Assembly: GCA_933228675.1 (NCBI GenBank)
Contig: OW121743.1
Coordinates: forward strand, 113,075,781-113,139,780
DNA: 64,000 nt
Direction of reading: 5' to 3'
Origin: Stomorhina lunata
Taxonomy: Eukaryota; Arthropoda; Insecta; Diptera; Rhiniidae
The position numbers were made by a program, and so were the translations under genes. Of this stretch, positions 13,201 to 26,759 are shown piece by piece (within the stretch, counting starts at the first letter, position 1; each line of letters starts with the position of its first letter). The notes below the pieces were generated by a model. It was not told where the DNA came from. It searched no databases and saw only the letters and a program-made list of their open reading frames with translations.

Positions 13201-16200
13201 CTAAAAAAAAATTCAAAATTTGTACTAAAACTCAATTTTTTTAAAATTTTTATATGAAAATATAAAACCTTAATTATCTTGGAAACTAGCAGAGATAGAG
13301 CAATTTGGGCAATAGTCTGTGATCACTAAAAAAAATTTCAAAATTTGTACTAAAACTCAATTTTTTGAAAATTTTTATATGAAAATCTAAAACCTTAATT
13401 ATCTTGGAAACTAGCAGAGATAGAGCAATTTGGGCAATAATCTGTGATCACTAAAAAAATTTCAAAATTTGTACTAAAACTCAATTTTTTGAAAATTTTT
13501 ATATGAAAACATAAAACCTTAATTATCTTGGAAACTAGCAGAGATAGAGCAATTTGGGCAATAATCTGTGATCACTAAAAAAAATTTCAAAATTCGTACT
13601 AAAACTCAATTTTTTGAAAATTTTTATATGAAAATATAAAACCTTAATTATCTTGGAAACTAGCAGAGATAGAGCAATTTGGGCAATAGTCTGTGATCAC
13701 TAAAAAAAATTTCAAAATTTGTACTAAAACTCAATTTTTTGAAAATTTTTATATGAAAATCTAAAACCTTAATTATCTTGGAAACTAGCAGAGATAGAGC
13801 AATTTGGGCAATAATCTGTGATCACTAAAAAAAATTTCAAAATTCGTACTAAAACTCAATTTTTTGAAAATTTTTATATGAAAATATAAAACCTTAATTA
13901 TCTTGGAAACTAGCAGAGATAGAGCAATTTGGGCAATAATCTGTGATCACTAAAAAAAATTTCAAAATTCGTACTAAAACTCAATTTTTTGAAAATTTTT
14001 ATATGAAAACATAAAACCTTAATTATCTTGGAAACTAGCAGAGATAGAGCAATTTGGGCAATAATCTGTGATCACTAAAAAAATTTCAAAATTTGTACTA
14101 AAACTCAATTTTTTGAAAATTTTTATATGAAAACATAAAACCTTAATTATCTTGGAAACTAGCAGAGATAGAGCAATTTGGGCAATAATCTGTGATCACT
14201 AAAAAAAATTTCAAAATTCGTACTAAAACTCATTTTTTTGAAAATTTTTATATGAAAATATAAAACCTTAATTATCTTGGAAACTAGCAGAGATAGAGCA
14301 ATTTGGGCAATAATCTGTGATCAATAAAAAAAAAATTCAAAATTCGTACTTAAACTCAATTTTTTGAAAATTTTTATATGAAAATATAAAACCTTAATTA
14401 TCTTGGAAACTAGCAGAGATAGAGCAATTTGGGCAATAATCTGTGATCAATAAAAAAAAATTCAAAATTCGTACTTAAACTCAATTTTTTGAAAATTTTT
14501 ATATGAAAACATAAAACCTTAATTATCTTGGAAACTAGCAGAGATAGAGCAATTTGGGCAATAATCTGTGATCACTAAAAAAAATTTCAAAATTCGTACT
14601 AAAACTCAATTTTTTGAAAATTTTTATATGAAAATATAAAACCTTAATTATCTTGGAAACTAGCAGAGATAGAGCAATTTGGGCAATAGTCTGTGATCAC
14701 TAAAAAAAATTTCAAAATTTGTACTAAAACTCAATTTTTTGAAAATTTTTATATGAAAATCTAAAACCTTAATTATCTTGGAAACTAGCAGAGATAGAGC
14801 AATTTGGGCAATAATCTGTGATCACTAAAAAAAATTTCAAAATTCGTACTAAAACTCAATTTTTTGAAAATTTTTATATGAAAATATAAAACCTTAATTA
14901 TCTTGGAAACTAGCAGAGATAGAGCAATTTGGGCAATAATCTGTGATCACTAAAAAAAATTTCAAAATTCGTACTAAAACTCAATTTTTTGAAAATTTTT
15001 ATATGAAAACATAAAACCTTAATTATCTTGGAAACTAGCAGAGATAGAGCAATTTGGGCAATAATCTGTGATCACTAAAAAAATTTCAAAATTTGTACTA
15101 AAACTCAATTTTTTGAAAATTTTTATATGAAAACATAAAACCTTAATTATCTTGGAAACTAGCAGAGATAGAGCAATTTGGGCAATAATCTGTGATCACT
15201 AAAAAAAATTTCAAAATTTGTACTAAAACTCAATTTTTTGAAAATTTTTATATGAAAATATAAAACCTTAATTATCTTGGAAACTAGCAGAGATAGAGCA
15301 ATTTGGGCAATAATCTGTGATCAATAAAAAAAAATTCAAAATTCGTACTTAAACTCAATTTTTTGAAAATTTTTATATGAAAATATAAAACCTTAATTAT
15401 CTTGGAAACTAGCAGAGATAGAGCAATTTGGGCAATAATCTGTGATCAATAAAAAAAAATTCAAAATTCGTACTTAAACTCAATTTTTTGAAAATTTTTA
15501 TATGAAAATATAAAACCTTAATTATCTTGGAAACTAGCAGAGATAGAGCAATTTGGGCAATAATCTGTGATCACTAAAAAAAAAATTCAAAATTTGTACT
15601 AAAACTCAATTTTTTGAAAATTTTTATATGAAAATATAAAACCTTAATTATCTTGGAAACTAGCAGAGATAGAGCAATTTGGGCAATAATCTGTGATCAC
15701 TAAAAAAATTTCAAAATTTGTACTAAAACTCAATTTTTTGAAAATTTTTATATGAAAATCTAAAACCTTAATTATCTTGGAAACTAGCAGAGATAGAGCA
15801 ATTTGGGCAATAATCTGTGATCACTAAAAAAAATTTCAAAATTTGTACTAAAACTCAATTTTTCGAAAATTTTTATATGAAAATCTAAAACCTTAATTAT
15901 CTTGGAAACTAGCAGAGATAGAGCAATTTGGGCAATAATCTGTGATCACTAAAAAAAAATTTCAAAATTTGTACTAAAACTCAATTTTTTGAAAATTTTT
16001 ATATGAAAATCTAAACCTTAATTATCTTGGAAACTAGCAGAGATAGAGCAATTTGGGCAATAATCTGTGATCACTAAAAAAAATTTCAAAATTTGTACTA
16101 AAACTCAATTTTTTGAAAATTTTTATATGAAAATCTAAAACCTTAATTATCTTGGAAACTAGCAGAGATAGAGCAATTTGGGCAATAATCTGTGATCACT

Positions 16201-19200
16201 AAAAAAAATTTCAAAATTTGTACTAAAACTCAATTTTTCGAAAATTTTTATATGAAAATCTAAAACCTTAATTATCTTGGAAACTAGCAGAGATAGAGCA
16301 ATTTGGGCAATAATCTGTGATCACTAAAAAAAATTTCAAAATTTGTACTAAAACTCAATTTTTTGAAAATTTTTATATGAAAATCTAAAACCTTAATTAT
16401 CTTGGAAACTAGCAGAGATAGAGCAATTTGGGCAATAATCTGTGATCACTAAAAAAAATTTCAAAATTTGTACTAAAACTCAATTTTTTGAAAATTTTTA
16501 TATGAAAATCTAAAACCTTAATTATCTTGGAAACTAGCAGAGATAGAGCAATTTGGGCAATAATCTGTGATCACTAAAAAAAATTTCAAAATTTGTACTA
16601 AAACTCAATTTTTTGAAAATTTTTATATGAAAATCTAAAACCTTAATTATCTTGGAAACTAGCAGAGATAGAGCAATTTGGGCAATAATCTGTGATCACT
16701 AACAAAAATTTCAAAATTTGTACTAAAACTCAATTTTTTGAAAATTTTTATATGAAAATCTAAAACCTTAATTATCTTGGAAACTAGCAGAGATAGAGCA
16801 ATTTGGGCAATAATCTGTGATCACTAAAAAAAATTTCAAAATTTGTACTAAAACTCAATTTTTCGAAAATTTTTATATGAAAATCTAAAACCTTAATTAT
16901 CTTGGAAACTAGCAGAGATAGAGCAATTTGGGCAATAATCTGTGATCACTAAAAAAAATTTCAAAATTTGTACTAAAACTCAATTTTTTGAAAATTTTTA
17001 TATGAAAATCTAAAACCTTAATAATCTTGGAAACTAGCAGAGATAGAGCAATTTGGGCAATAATCTGTGATCACTAAAAAAAATTTCAAAATTTGTACTA
17101 AAACTCAATTTTTTGAAAATTTTTATATGAAAATCTAAAACCTTAATTATCTTGGAAACTAGCAGAGATAGAGCAATTTGGGCAATAATCTGTGATCACT
17201 AAAAAAAATTTCAAAATTTGTACTAAAACTCAATTTTTTGAAAATTTTTATATGAAAATATAAAACCTTAATTATCTTGGAAACTAGCAGAGATAGAGCA
17301 ACTTGGGCAATAATCTGTGATCACTAAAAAAAATTTCAAAATTTGTACTAAAACTCAATTTTTTGAAAATTTTTATTTGCAATTATAAAACCTTAATTAT
17401 CTTGGAAACTAGCAGAGATAGAGCAATTTGGGCAATAATCTGTTATCACTAAAAAAAATTTCAAAATTCGTACTAAAACTCAATTTTTTGAAAATTTTTA
17501 TATGAAAATCCAAAACCTTAATTATCTTGGAAACTAGCAGAGATAGAGCAATTTGGGCAATAATCTGTGATCACTAAAAAAAATTTCAAAATTCGTACTA
17601 AAACTCAATTTTTTGAAAATTTTTATATGAAAATCCAAAACCTTAATTATCTTGGAAACTAGCAGAGATAGAGCAATTTGGGCAATAATCTGTGATCACT
17701 AAAAAAAATTTCAAAATTCGTACTAAAACTCAATTTTTTGAAAATTTTTATATGAAAATATAAAACCTTAATTATCTTGGAAACTAGCAGAGATAGAGCA
17801 ATTTGGGCAATAATCTGTGATCACTAAAAAAAATTTCAAAATTTGTACTAAAACTCAATTTTTTGAAAATTTTTATATGAAAATATAAAACCTTAATTAT
17901 CTTGGAAACTAGCAGAGATAGAGCAATTTGGGCAATAATCTGTGATCACTAAAAAAAATTTCAAAATTCGTACTAAAACTCAATTTTTTGAAAATTTTTA
18001 TATGAAAATATAAAACCTTAATTATCTTTGAAACTAGCAGAGATAGAGCAATTTGGGCAATAATCTGTGATCACTAAAAAAAATTTCAAAATTTGTACTA
18101 AAACTCAATTTTTTGAAAATATTTATATAAAATTATAAAACCTTAATTATATTGGAAACTAGCAGAAATAGAGCAAAAAAATTTTCAAAATTTGTACTAA
18201 AACTCAATTATTTGAAAATTTTTACATGAAAATCTAAAACCTTAATTATCTTGGAAACTAGCAGAGATAGAGCAATTTGGGCAATAATCTGTGATCACTA
18301 AAAAAAATTTCAAAATTTGTACTAAAACTCAATTTTTTGAAAATTTGTATATAAAATTATAAAACCTTAATTATATTGGAAACTAGCAGAGATAGAGCAA
18401 TTTGGGCAATAATCTGTGATCACTAAAAAAATTTTCAAAATTTGTACTAAAACTCAATTATTTGAAAATTTTTATATGAAAATCTAAAACCTTAATTATC
18501 TTGGAAACTAGCAGAGATAGAGCAATTTGGGCAATAATCTGTGATCACTAAAAAAAATTTCAAAATTCGTACTAAAACTCAATTTTTTGAAAATTTTTAT
18601 ATGAAAATATAAAACCTTAATTATCTTGGAAACTAGCAGAGATAGAGCAATTTGGGCAATAATCTGTGATCACTAAAAAAAATTTCAAAATTCGTACTAA
18701 AACTCAATTTTTTGAAAATTTTTATTTGCAATTATAAAACCTTAATTATCTTGGAAACTAGCAGAGATAGAGCAATTTGGGCAATAATCTGTGATCACTA
18801 AAAAAAATTTCAAAATTTGTACTAAAACTAATTTTTCGAAAATTTTTATATGAAAATATAAAACCTTAATTATCTTGGAAACTAGCAGAGATGGAGCAAT
18901 TTGGGCAACAATCTGTGATCACTAAAAAAATTTCAAAATTTGTACTGAAACTCAATTTTTTGAAATTTTTATATGAAAATATAAAACGTTTATTATCTTG
19001 GAAACTAGCAGAGATGGAGGAATTTGGGCAGTAATCTGTGATCACTAGAAAAATTTTCAAAATTCGTACTAAAACTCAATTTTTTGAAAATTTTTATATG
19101 AAAATATAAAATCTGTGATCACTAAAAAAATGTCAAAATTTGTACTAAAACTCAATTTTTTTTAAATTTTTATATGAAAATATAAAATCTTAATTATCTT

Positions 19201-21735
19201 GGAAACTAGCAGAGATGGAGCAATTTGGGCAATAATCTGTGATCACTAAAAAAATGTCAAAATTTGTACTGAAACTCAATTTTTTGAAAATTTTTATATG
19301 AAAATATAAAACCTTAATTATCTTGGAAACTAGCAGAGATAGAGCAATTTGGGCAATAATCTGTGATCACTAAAAAAAATTTCAAAATTCGTATTAAAAC
19401 TCAATTTTTTGAAAATTTTTATATGAAAATATAAAACCTTAATTATCTTGGAAACTAGCAGAGATAGAGCAATTTGGGCAATAATCTGTGATCACAAAAA
19501 AAAATTTCAAAATTTGTACTAAAACTAATTTTTCGAAAATTTTTATATGAAAATATAAAACCTTAATTATCTTGGAAACTAGCAGAGATGGAGCAATTTG
19601 GGCAACAATCTGTGATCACTAAAAAAATGTCAAAATTTGTACTGAAACTCAATTTTTTGAAAATTTTTATATGAAAATATAAAACTTTTATTATCTTGGA
19701 AACTAGCAGAGATGGAGGAATTTGGGCAGTAATCTGTGATCACTAGAAAAATTTTCAAAATTCGTACTAAGACTCAATTTTTTGAAAATTTTTATATGAA
19801 AATATAAAATCTGTGATCACTAAAAAAAATGTCAAAATTTGTACTAAAACTCAATTTTTTTTAAATTTTTATATGAAAATATAAAACCTTAATTATCTTG
19901 GAAACTAGCAGAGATGGAGCAATTTGGGCAATAATCTGTGATGGAGCAATTTGGGCAGTAATCTGTGATCACTAGAAAAATTTTCAAAATTCGTACTAAA
20001 ACTCAATTTTTTGAAAATTTTTATATGAAAATATAAAATCTGTGATCACTTAAAATAATGTCAAAATTTGTACTAAAACTCAATTTTTTTTAAATTTTTA
20101 TATGAAAATATAAAACCTCAATTATCTTGGAAACTAGCAGAGATAGAGCAATTTGGGCAACAATCTGTGATCACTAAAAAAAATTCAAAATTCGTACTAA
20201 AACTCAATTTTTTGAAAATTTTTATATGAAAATATAAAACCTTAATTATCTTGGAAACTAGCAGAGATAGAGCAATTTGGGCAATAATCTGTGATCACTA
20301 AAAAAAATTTCAAAATTCGTACTAAAACTCAATTTTTTGAAAATTTTTATATGAAAATATAAAACCTTAATTATCTTGGAAACTACCAGAGATAGAGCAA
20401 TTTGGGCAATAATCTGTGATCACTAAAAAATTTTCAAAATTCGTACTAAAACTCAATTTTTTGAAAATTTTTATATGAAAATATAAAACCTTAATTATCT
20501 TGGAAACTACTAGAGACAGAGCAATTTGGGCAATAATCTGTGATCGCTAAAAAAATTTTCAAAATTCGTACTAAAACTCAATTTTTTGAAAATTTTTATA
20601 TGAAAATATAAAACCTTAATTATCTTGGAAACTAGCAGAGATAGAGCAATTTGGGCAATAATCTGTGATCACAAAAAAAAAATTTAAAATTTGTACTAAA
20701 ACTAATTTTTCGAAAATTTTTATATGAATATATAAAACCTTGATTATCTTGGAAACTAGCAGAGATAGAGCAATTTGGGCAATAATCTGTGATCACTAAA
20801 AAAAATTTCCAAATTCGTACTAAAACTCAATTTTTTTTAAATATTTATATGAAAATCTAAAACCTTAATTATCTTGGAAACTAGCAGAGATGGAGCAATT
20901 TGGGCAATAATCCGTGATCACTAAAAAAATGTCAAAATTTGTACTGAAACTCAATTTTTTAAAATTTTTATATGAAAATATAAAACTTTTATTATCTTGG
21001 AAACTAGCAGAGATGGAGCAATTTGGGCAGTAATCTGTGATCACTAGAAAAATTTTCAAAATTCGTACTAAAACTCAATTTTTTGAAAATTTTTATATGA
21101 AAATATAAAATCTGTGATCACTAAAAAAAATGTCAAAATTTGTACTAAAACTCAATTTTTTTAAAATTTTTATATGAAAATATAAAACCTTAATTATCTT
21201 GGAAACTAGCAGAGATAGAGCAATTTGGGCAACAATCTGTGATCACTAAAAAAAATTCAAAATTCGTACTAAAACTCAATTTTTTGAAAATTTTTATATG
21301 AAAATATAAAACCTTAATTATCTTGGAAACTAGCAGAGATAGAGCAATTTGGGCAATAATCTGTGATCGCTAAAAAAATTTTCAAAATTCGTACTAAATC
21401 TCAATTTTTTGAAAATTTTTATATGAAAATATAAAACCTTAATTATCTTGGAAACTAGCAGAGATAGAGTAATTTGGGCGAAAATCTATGATCACTAAAA
21501 AAATTTCAAAATTCGTACTAAAAACCAATTTTTATATGAAAATATAAAACTTCGATTTCTTTGGTAACTAGCAGAGATAGAGCAATTTGGGCAAAAATCT
21601 GTAATTACTAAAAAAAAATTAAAAATTCGTACTAAAACCCAATTTTTTTTTTAAATTTTATATGAAAATATAAAACTTCGATTTCCTTGAAAACTAGAGC
21701 GATATCGAATGCGGTAATTTGGCCCCATATAGAGC
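10300..21735. repeat. 125-bp satellite array (about 90 copies) with higher-order structure
   Basis: The monomer contains the conserved segments TTATCTTGGAAACTAGCAGA, ATAGAGCAATTTGGGCAATA, ATCTGTGATCACTAAA and TTTGAAAATTTTTATATGAA. Repeats of GAAACTAGC fall exactly 125 bp apart in the best part (16031, 16156, 16281, 16406 and on) and 124-126 bp elsewhere. Centre and left-centre are highly homogeneous. Both edges are more divergent, with truncated monomers at about 18170, 19110, 19810, 20040 and 21110. Short open frames within it only reflect the monomer. Confidence 0.97.
13556..15556. repeat. 1-kb (8-monomer) higher-order repeat, two copies
   Basis: Diagnostic variants recur exactly 1000 bp apart: GGGCAATAGTCTG at 13681 and 14681, the GAAAACATAAAACC monomers at 14001 and 15001, the short A-run with AAATTTGTACT at 14041 and 15041, and the paired TGATCAATAAA / GTACTTAAACTC monomers at 14307 and 15307. 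That is eight 125-bp monomers copied as one block. Outer limits are approximate. Confidence 0.8.
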
Positions 21736-21740
21736 AATTT

Positions 21741-22037
21741 GGGCGCATTCGATATCGATCGAAAACTCAGACTTTTAAGCAGATATTGTGAAGTATACTT
21801 TAGGGATGCTCAAAGTTACCTTTATGCAAAAAGTTTATTGAAATTTAGTATAAATTTCGATTCGTTTTTAAAAACATATAGTTCATTTAAAACACTTTTA
21901 CTATTGGTAATCTTTTGGCAAATAACTACAAAAAAAATAAAGTAAACTGAGCATCTTTTAAATAATTTCGATTATTCTTAAAGTATGCTATACATTTTTT
22001 TTGAAAATATCTATGATTTCGATCGATATCGAATGCG
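21741..22037. mobile_element. MITE-like element at the right edge of the satellite
   Basis: It begins with CGCATTCGATATCGATCGAA and ends with the inverse of that sequence, giving terminal inverted repeats of about 20 bp. A third copy of the same terminus lies just outside at 21691-21703, breaking a 125-bp satellite monomer. No transposase is encoded. Confidence 0.6.
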
Positions 22038-22039
22038 GT

Positions 22040-22952
22040 AATTTATGGAGCTTAATTTCGAATTACTCCAATTTCTCATTAAAAATCGAAAAAAAATATA
22101 TTAAAGTTATTAAATTATATAGAAATATCGCTTTCTTCATTGACATTTAAACCAAGCTTATTCTTCAACAATATTTAATTTAAAAAGAATTTAGTTATAC
22201 AAATTTAATAACTAAAATCATCTTAAAAAGTATTCTCTAACACCTAAATATCCTTTTTAATTTATTTCTATCTTCAGAAGGAATTTTCAAATTACTCTTA
22301 TACTCAGACTGTAACAGGATTTACTTACTCTTCGTTACACAATTTTTAAATGACTGCAATAAAGCAGGAAGTTTCCTTTGCATATTATTTTCCTTTTTAT
22401 CCTTTTTTTTCTGTAAAGTCTCCCCTTTTTTTTTTTTTGGTATTTCCTTACATTAACAAATACGACAAGTCGTTACTTTATGCCAACTTTCTGTTGCAAA
22501 TTCGAGCATAGACCAACAACAACTGTTGTATGCTAAAACAACAACTTTACATCCGGCATGTAAGAAATTATATATACGTTGCATATTCCGTTGCTATGAG
22601 TGAAAAACATGTTGAGGTATAATTATGCAACGCGCCTGTGGTGTAATTATGTGACAGAAACTTGCCAATTTTCTTCAACCTTAAGGCAAAAAATGAGATG
22701 CAAGAAATATATAAAGAAAATTTGTGTACGTTGTTGATATCATCATGTTCGGTGTTTATTTAATGTAACAACAGGTTTATATAACTTATAACCAACCCAA
22801 GGAAATCTATATCATTAATGGAGGTAAGGAAAAGTTTTACGAGATTTTCTTTTGAACAACTTTTTTGAGTTTTCTTTGAAATGCGATGTTGAAAACAGTG
22901 GCTATATTTGATTATTGCAATATTGGTGATTTTCCCTTTCATGCTTTAATTT
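22040..22952. other. Intergenic DNA
   Basis: No gene, RNA or element recognised. Confidence 0.5.
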
Positions 22953-24019
22953 AAAAACAAGTAAGAGTGTTTTATTCGGCTGTGCCGAATCTTATATACC
23001 CACCATCAAGTTGTGTTAAATTCAGAAACAGGGTACAGCTAATTCAAAATCTGGACCAAAACTAAAAAATCGCTAAGCTAATTGCTATTGTTGGTAAAAC
23101 CTTTGGACTAAATTCGGTTGCCGTAGCTTTAGAGTTCAACATTTAAAAATATTTTAGTGGTTTCCCCAGTATTTACTTTGATCAAAATTCGGTCTCATAA
23201 CCGGATATAGTTTTACATTAATAAGTTGTTAAATAATTTTCGTTGTGCTTAATATGTAGTTAGGCTAAACACGTTAATAGTAATACGGCAGGTCCATATA
23301 TTTCGTTAGGAGTTCCTAATGCATTCATCATATATAAAGTCTGGGCTGAACATTGATTGATGCCTATCTAATTTCATAGGTGCAATCTAAATTTAATGAA
23401 TATACCTCCAAATCTGCAATCTTAATATAATGAATGTACATACTTTCAAATCTTTTTGATTGTTATATATATAAGAATTATAGCCAAATGTTGAACGATT
23501 GTAACAAAATTTTACACACTGGCTGGTATATATATAGAGCTTTGTCTTGCCAAATTTAGTGGCCATAGTTTCTAATTTAATAGCTTTTAACTGGCCTTTG
23601 CTAAAATTTTTGGTTTCCATGAGTGTTTTGTATATGAAAGCTTAAGTCAAATATGGAGTGATTCCTATAAAATTTGATAAACTGATCAAAAATTGCATAA
23701 AACTTCCCTATTTTAAATTTAATCGTCATAGCTATTACAATTGTATTCAATTTATCAGCGTTAATGTGTTTCCCGGGGCGGGGTTATATGGGAGCTCTAA
23801 CTAAATTTGAACCGATTTGTACGGGAGCTATGGTCAAATGTTAACCTATTTCAATACCAAAATTTTCTCAGAGATGAAGAATATTTTTCGTTTAGGCATT
23901 ATCATTCGTCTTAGAATTTCATAAGGATTCAGAATATATATCATTTTTGGTTTTTGAGCCAATAATAAACGGAATGACAATCTCAATATACCCCCATTCT
24001 TTTTGATGGTGGGTATAAA
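22953..24019. mobile_element. Dispersed non-autonomous element, copy A
   Basis: It starts with AACAAGTAAGAGTGTTTTAT followed by the hairpin ATTCGGC-TGT-GCCGAAT. Sub-terminal inverted repeats are ATATACCCACCATCA on the left and TGATGGTGGGTATAAA on the right. The inside carries degenerate repeats of the phrase GGGAGCT.TGGTCAAATG. A hairpin near one end plus sub-terminal inverted repeats suggests a Helitron-like (DINE-like) element, but that class is inferred. No protein is encoded. Confidence 0.7.
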
Positions 24020-25401
24020 GTGTATTTTTCTTTTTCCGATTCCGAGAATTTCAAATTTCTATGATATTAGAGAAGAATTTGTAATTCTTAAAATTTAAAC
24101 CAAATCTGCTAATGTTAACAAAATTTCATTTCATAGTATAAGGAAAGTAGCTTATAATCCTTATTATACCTTTTTAATATACCCGATATGTTATATGCTT
24201 TCATTTCGTTGAAATCTGGGTATATTCTTATATTCCTCAAATGACTATCTGATATAATCACACCGGAAATAGTAAATTCATATTTAAATAACATTATCAT
24301 AAAGAACGGATGCACCACTGTCTCACTGGTGGAGTTAAGGAAATACGAATAGGATGTTTGTAAATATAGTGTAAATTTTACCTTATAAAAATAAATATAT
24401 TAAGAAAGAAAAAAAACATGCCAAAACGAAGGAACGCAGTTTAGTTAAATTCAGCGGTGGGCAAATACAAATACTCTTGGAGCCGCATGAAGCTCTTTTT
24501 TGTGTAAACAAAATACAAATACAGCATAAATTTAATACTACTGGTAAAATTAACAAAAATCCACATCAAAAACATGTCGTCTTATTTTAATTTTAGTTAC
24601 AATATTTATTATTACTGCGAATTCTATTATTCTACAAGTCAGTGATGTCGAACTCTTAACTGTAGTATATCTTTAAAATAAAAGTTATCGGAAAATATCT
24701 CTCATTGTCCTCATACGTACCCATCCCTGTTATATGTATTAAAGAAACCTGAAGTAATATTATTATGTTGAAGTTCTACTTATTCATACAGATCTAAAAC
24801 ACAGACTTCAAAGTGTTGCAATCTAAAGAGGTATTAATACAAAGGCCTTGCTCTTGAGGCCATAAATTTAAAAATGTTCACAAGTGTTTCTAAAAGGGCA
24901 TTCAGAACAGCTGATAAAGGATATCAAGGTATATCTGTCAAAAAAGTTGTTAATTTTTCAATTATAAAATTGTTTTATCTAAATTTGTAATCTGTTCTTC
25001 TTTAATTAAATGGTATTAAGTTTAATGTTTTCAAAGTCCGTGCAAAAATCTGATAGGGCCCGGCCTTAAATAGGGTCGCACCCAAAAATTTCTAAAAGTG
25101 GACTTTTCTGTATTAAAAAATTATATTTATATTTCTGAATTTCTAATATATCTATAATATGTTCTATCTATAATATGTTCGAAAAGGGTCCTAGAACCTT
25201 GTTTAGTTTTAAAGATTTTTGCTAAAATCTACAAAGTAATTAAAAAAAAAGAGCACAAATTTATTGTTGTTTCACTTTTAGACAAAAATCTTAAATCAAT
25301 TTCTAAATTATAAAAAATTTTAAACCTCACTTAAAAGTACATATATAAAATTCCATTTCCATTGATATATAACTTATCTAATTTTGGTATAATACTATTG
25401 T
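24020..25401. other. Intergenic DNA
   Basis: No gene or repeat family recognised between the two dispersed elements. Confidence 0.5.
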
Positions 25402-25644
25402 TAACAAGTAAGAGTGTTATATTCGGCTGTGCCGAATCTTATATACCCACCATCAAGTTGTGTTAAATTTAGAAATATCTCTCATATATCTACGAGGATG
25501 CAGCGAATTCAAAATGTGGACCAGTTTGAAAAAAGTTGTTACTCTAGTCTAAATTCGGTTGCAGGTGCTTTATAGTTCAACATTTAAAATTATGTAAGTG
25601 GTTTCCCCAGTATTTACTTTGCACAAAATTTAATCTCATAACCT

Positions 25645-26476
25645 GGGCCCTATTTCACTAAGCTACAAGTTTACAATTACAAGTGTTTTTGCCTGTAAAA
25701 TTGTGAACTTATAAATAATTGTGTTTCATTAAAATACAATTACAAGTTTGTAGCTACAAGTTTACAAGTCGAACTTCTACAAGTGTTTTTGTTTCACTAA
25801 TCTAAATTTGTACTTGTACACTTGTAGAATTGTAGAAAAAAGCATAGGGTCGAGTTACAAGTGAATGATAAATTGAATTCAAATTTGGTTTTTAACTATT
25901 TTTTAATAAAAATTGGTTAAAAGTAACACAAAATCAAATCAATATTTATTACCATTTATTTATTTTATTTTTTTTTTAAATGTGTTTCGATTAATAATAG
26001 TCCATTACTTAGTGTACCTTGACGAATTTAGTTTACTTTGACGAATTTTAATAGCACACTACCAAAATAATTGTTTGTGCCAAATTTAAACAAATTATCT
26101 TGAGAATTGCAAAATGTACTTTGATTGCAAGGTTTACATGGGGGACGGACGGACTGACATCGTTTAATCGGCTCAGGAAGTAATTCTAAATCCGTTGTGA
26201 AGTGTAAAAATTGTCTAGGCTAGGAGAATGTACATATATATAAAATTTCATAAAAATCGTATTTTTTATTTGACTCCATATATTTATCAAAATATTTTAT
26301 TTTATTATAATTGTAATTTTAGAAATTGTAGTTGTAGAAATTGTAGTTTACAAGTCCAAAAAGCTACAATTGTTGTGAAAATTTTAATGAAACACAATTG
26401 AACAGCACTTGTAAGAATTAGACTTGAAATTGTAACTTGTAAACTTGTAGAATTGTAGTTTAGTGAAATAGGGCCC
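25645..26476. mobile_element. MITE nested in copy B
   Basis: Terminal inverted repeats GGGCCCTATTTCACTAAGCT (left) and its inverse TAGTGAAATAGGGCCC (right), continuing as a looser inverted repeat of TACAAG-type motifs. Comparison with copy A shows the uninterrupted host sequence (CATAACC..G.TAGTTT). The target duplication is CTG or CCTG depending on where the element is taken to begin. The interior at about 26080-26220 contains a fragment of the family seen at 28085-28892. Confidence 0.75.
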
Positions 26477-26679
26477 TGGTGTAGTTTAGCATTAATAGTC
26501 TGTTAAATACTTTTCGTTTAGCTTAATATTTAGTTAGGATAAACATGTTGATAGTAATACGACAGGTCCATATATTTTGTTGGAAGTTCCTAATATCATA
26601 TATAAAGTCTGGATATTGGTGCAATTTTAATATGCTGCTTATACCTCCGAATCTTTTTGATTGTAGATATAAAAAGGGG

Positions 26680-26683
<4 letters not shown>

Positions 26684-26757
<74 letters not shown>
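26684..26757. repeat. (TA)n microsatellite
   Basis: About 37 uninterrupted TA dinucleotides. Confidence 0.98.

Positions 26758-26759
<2 letters not shown>

Noticed and set aside
18866..21059. Open frames of about 64 codons (KIFLVITDYCPN...)
   Set aside because: They are inverse reads of two neighbouring 125-bp satellite monomers and recur with the monomer.
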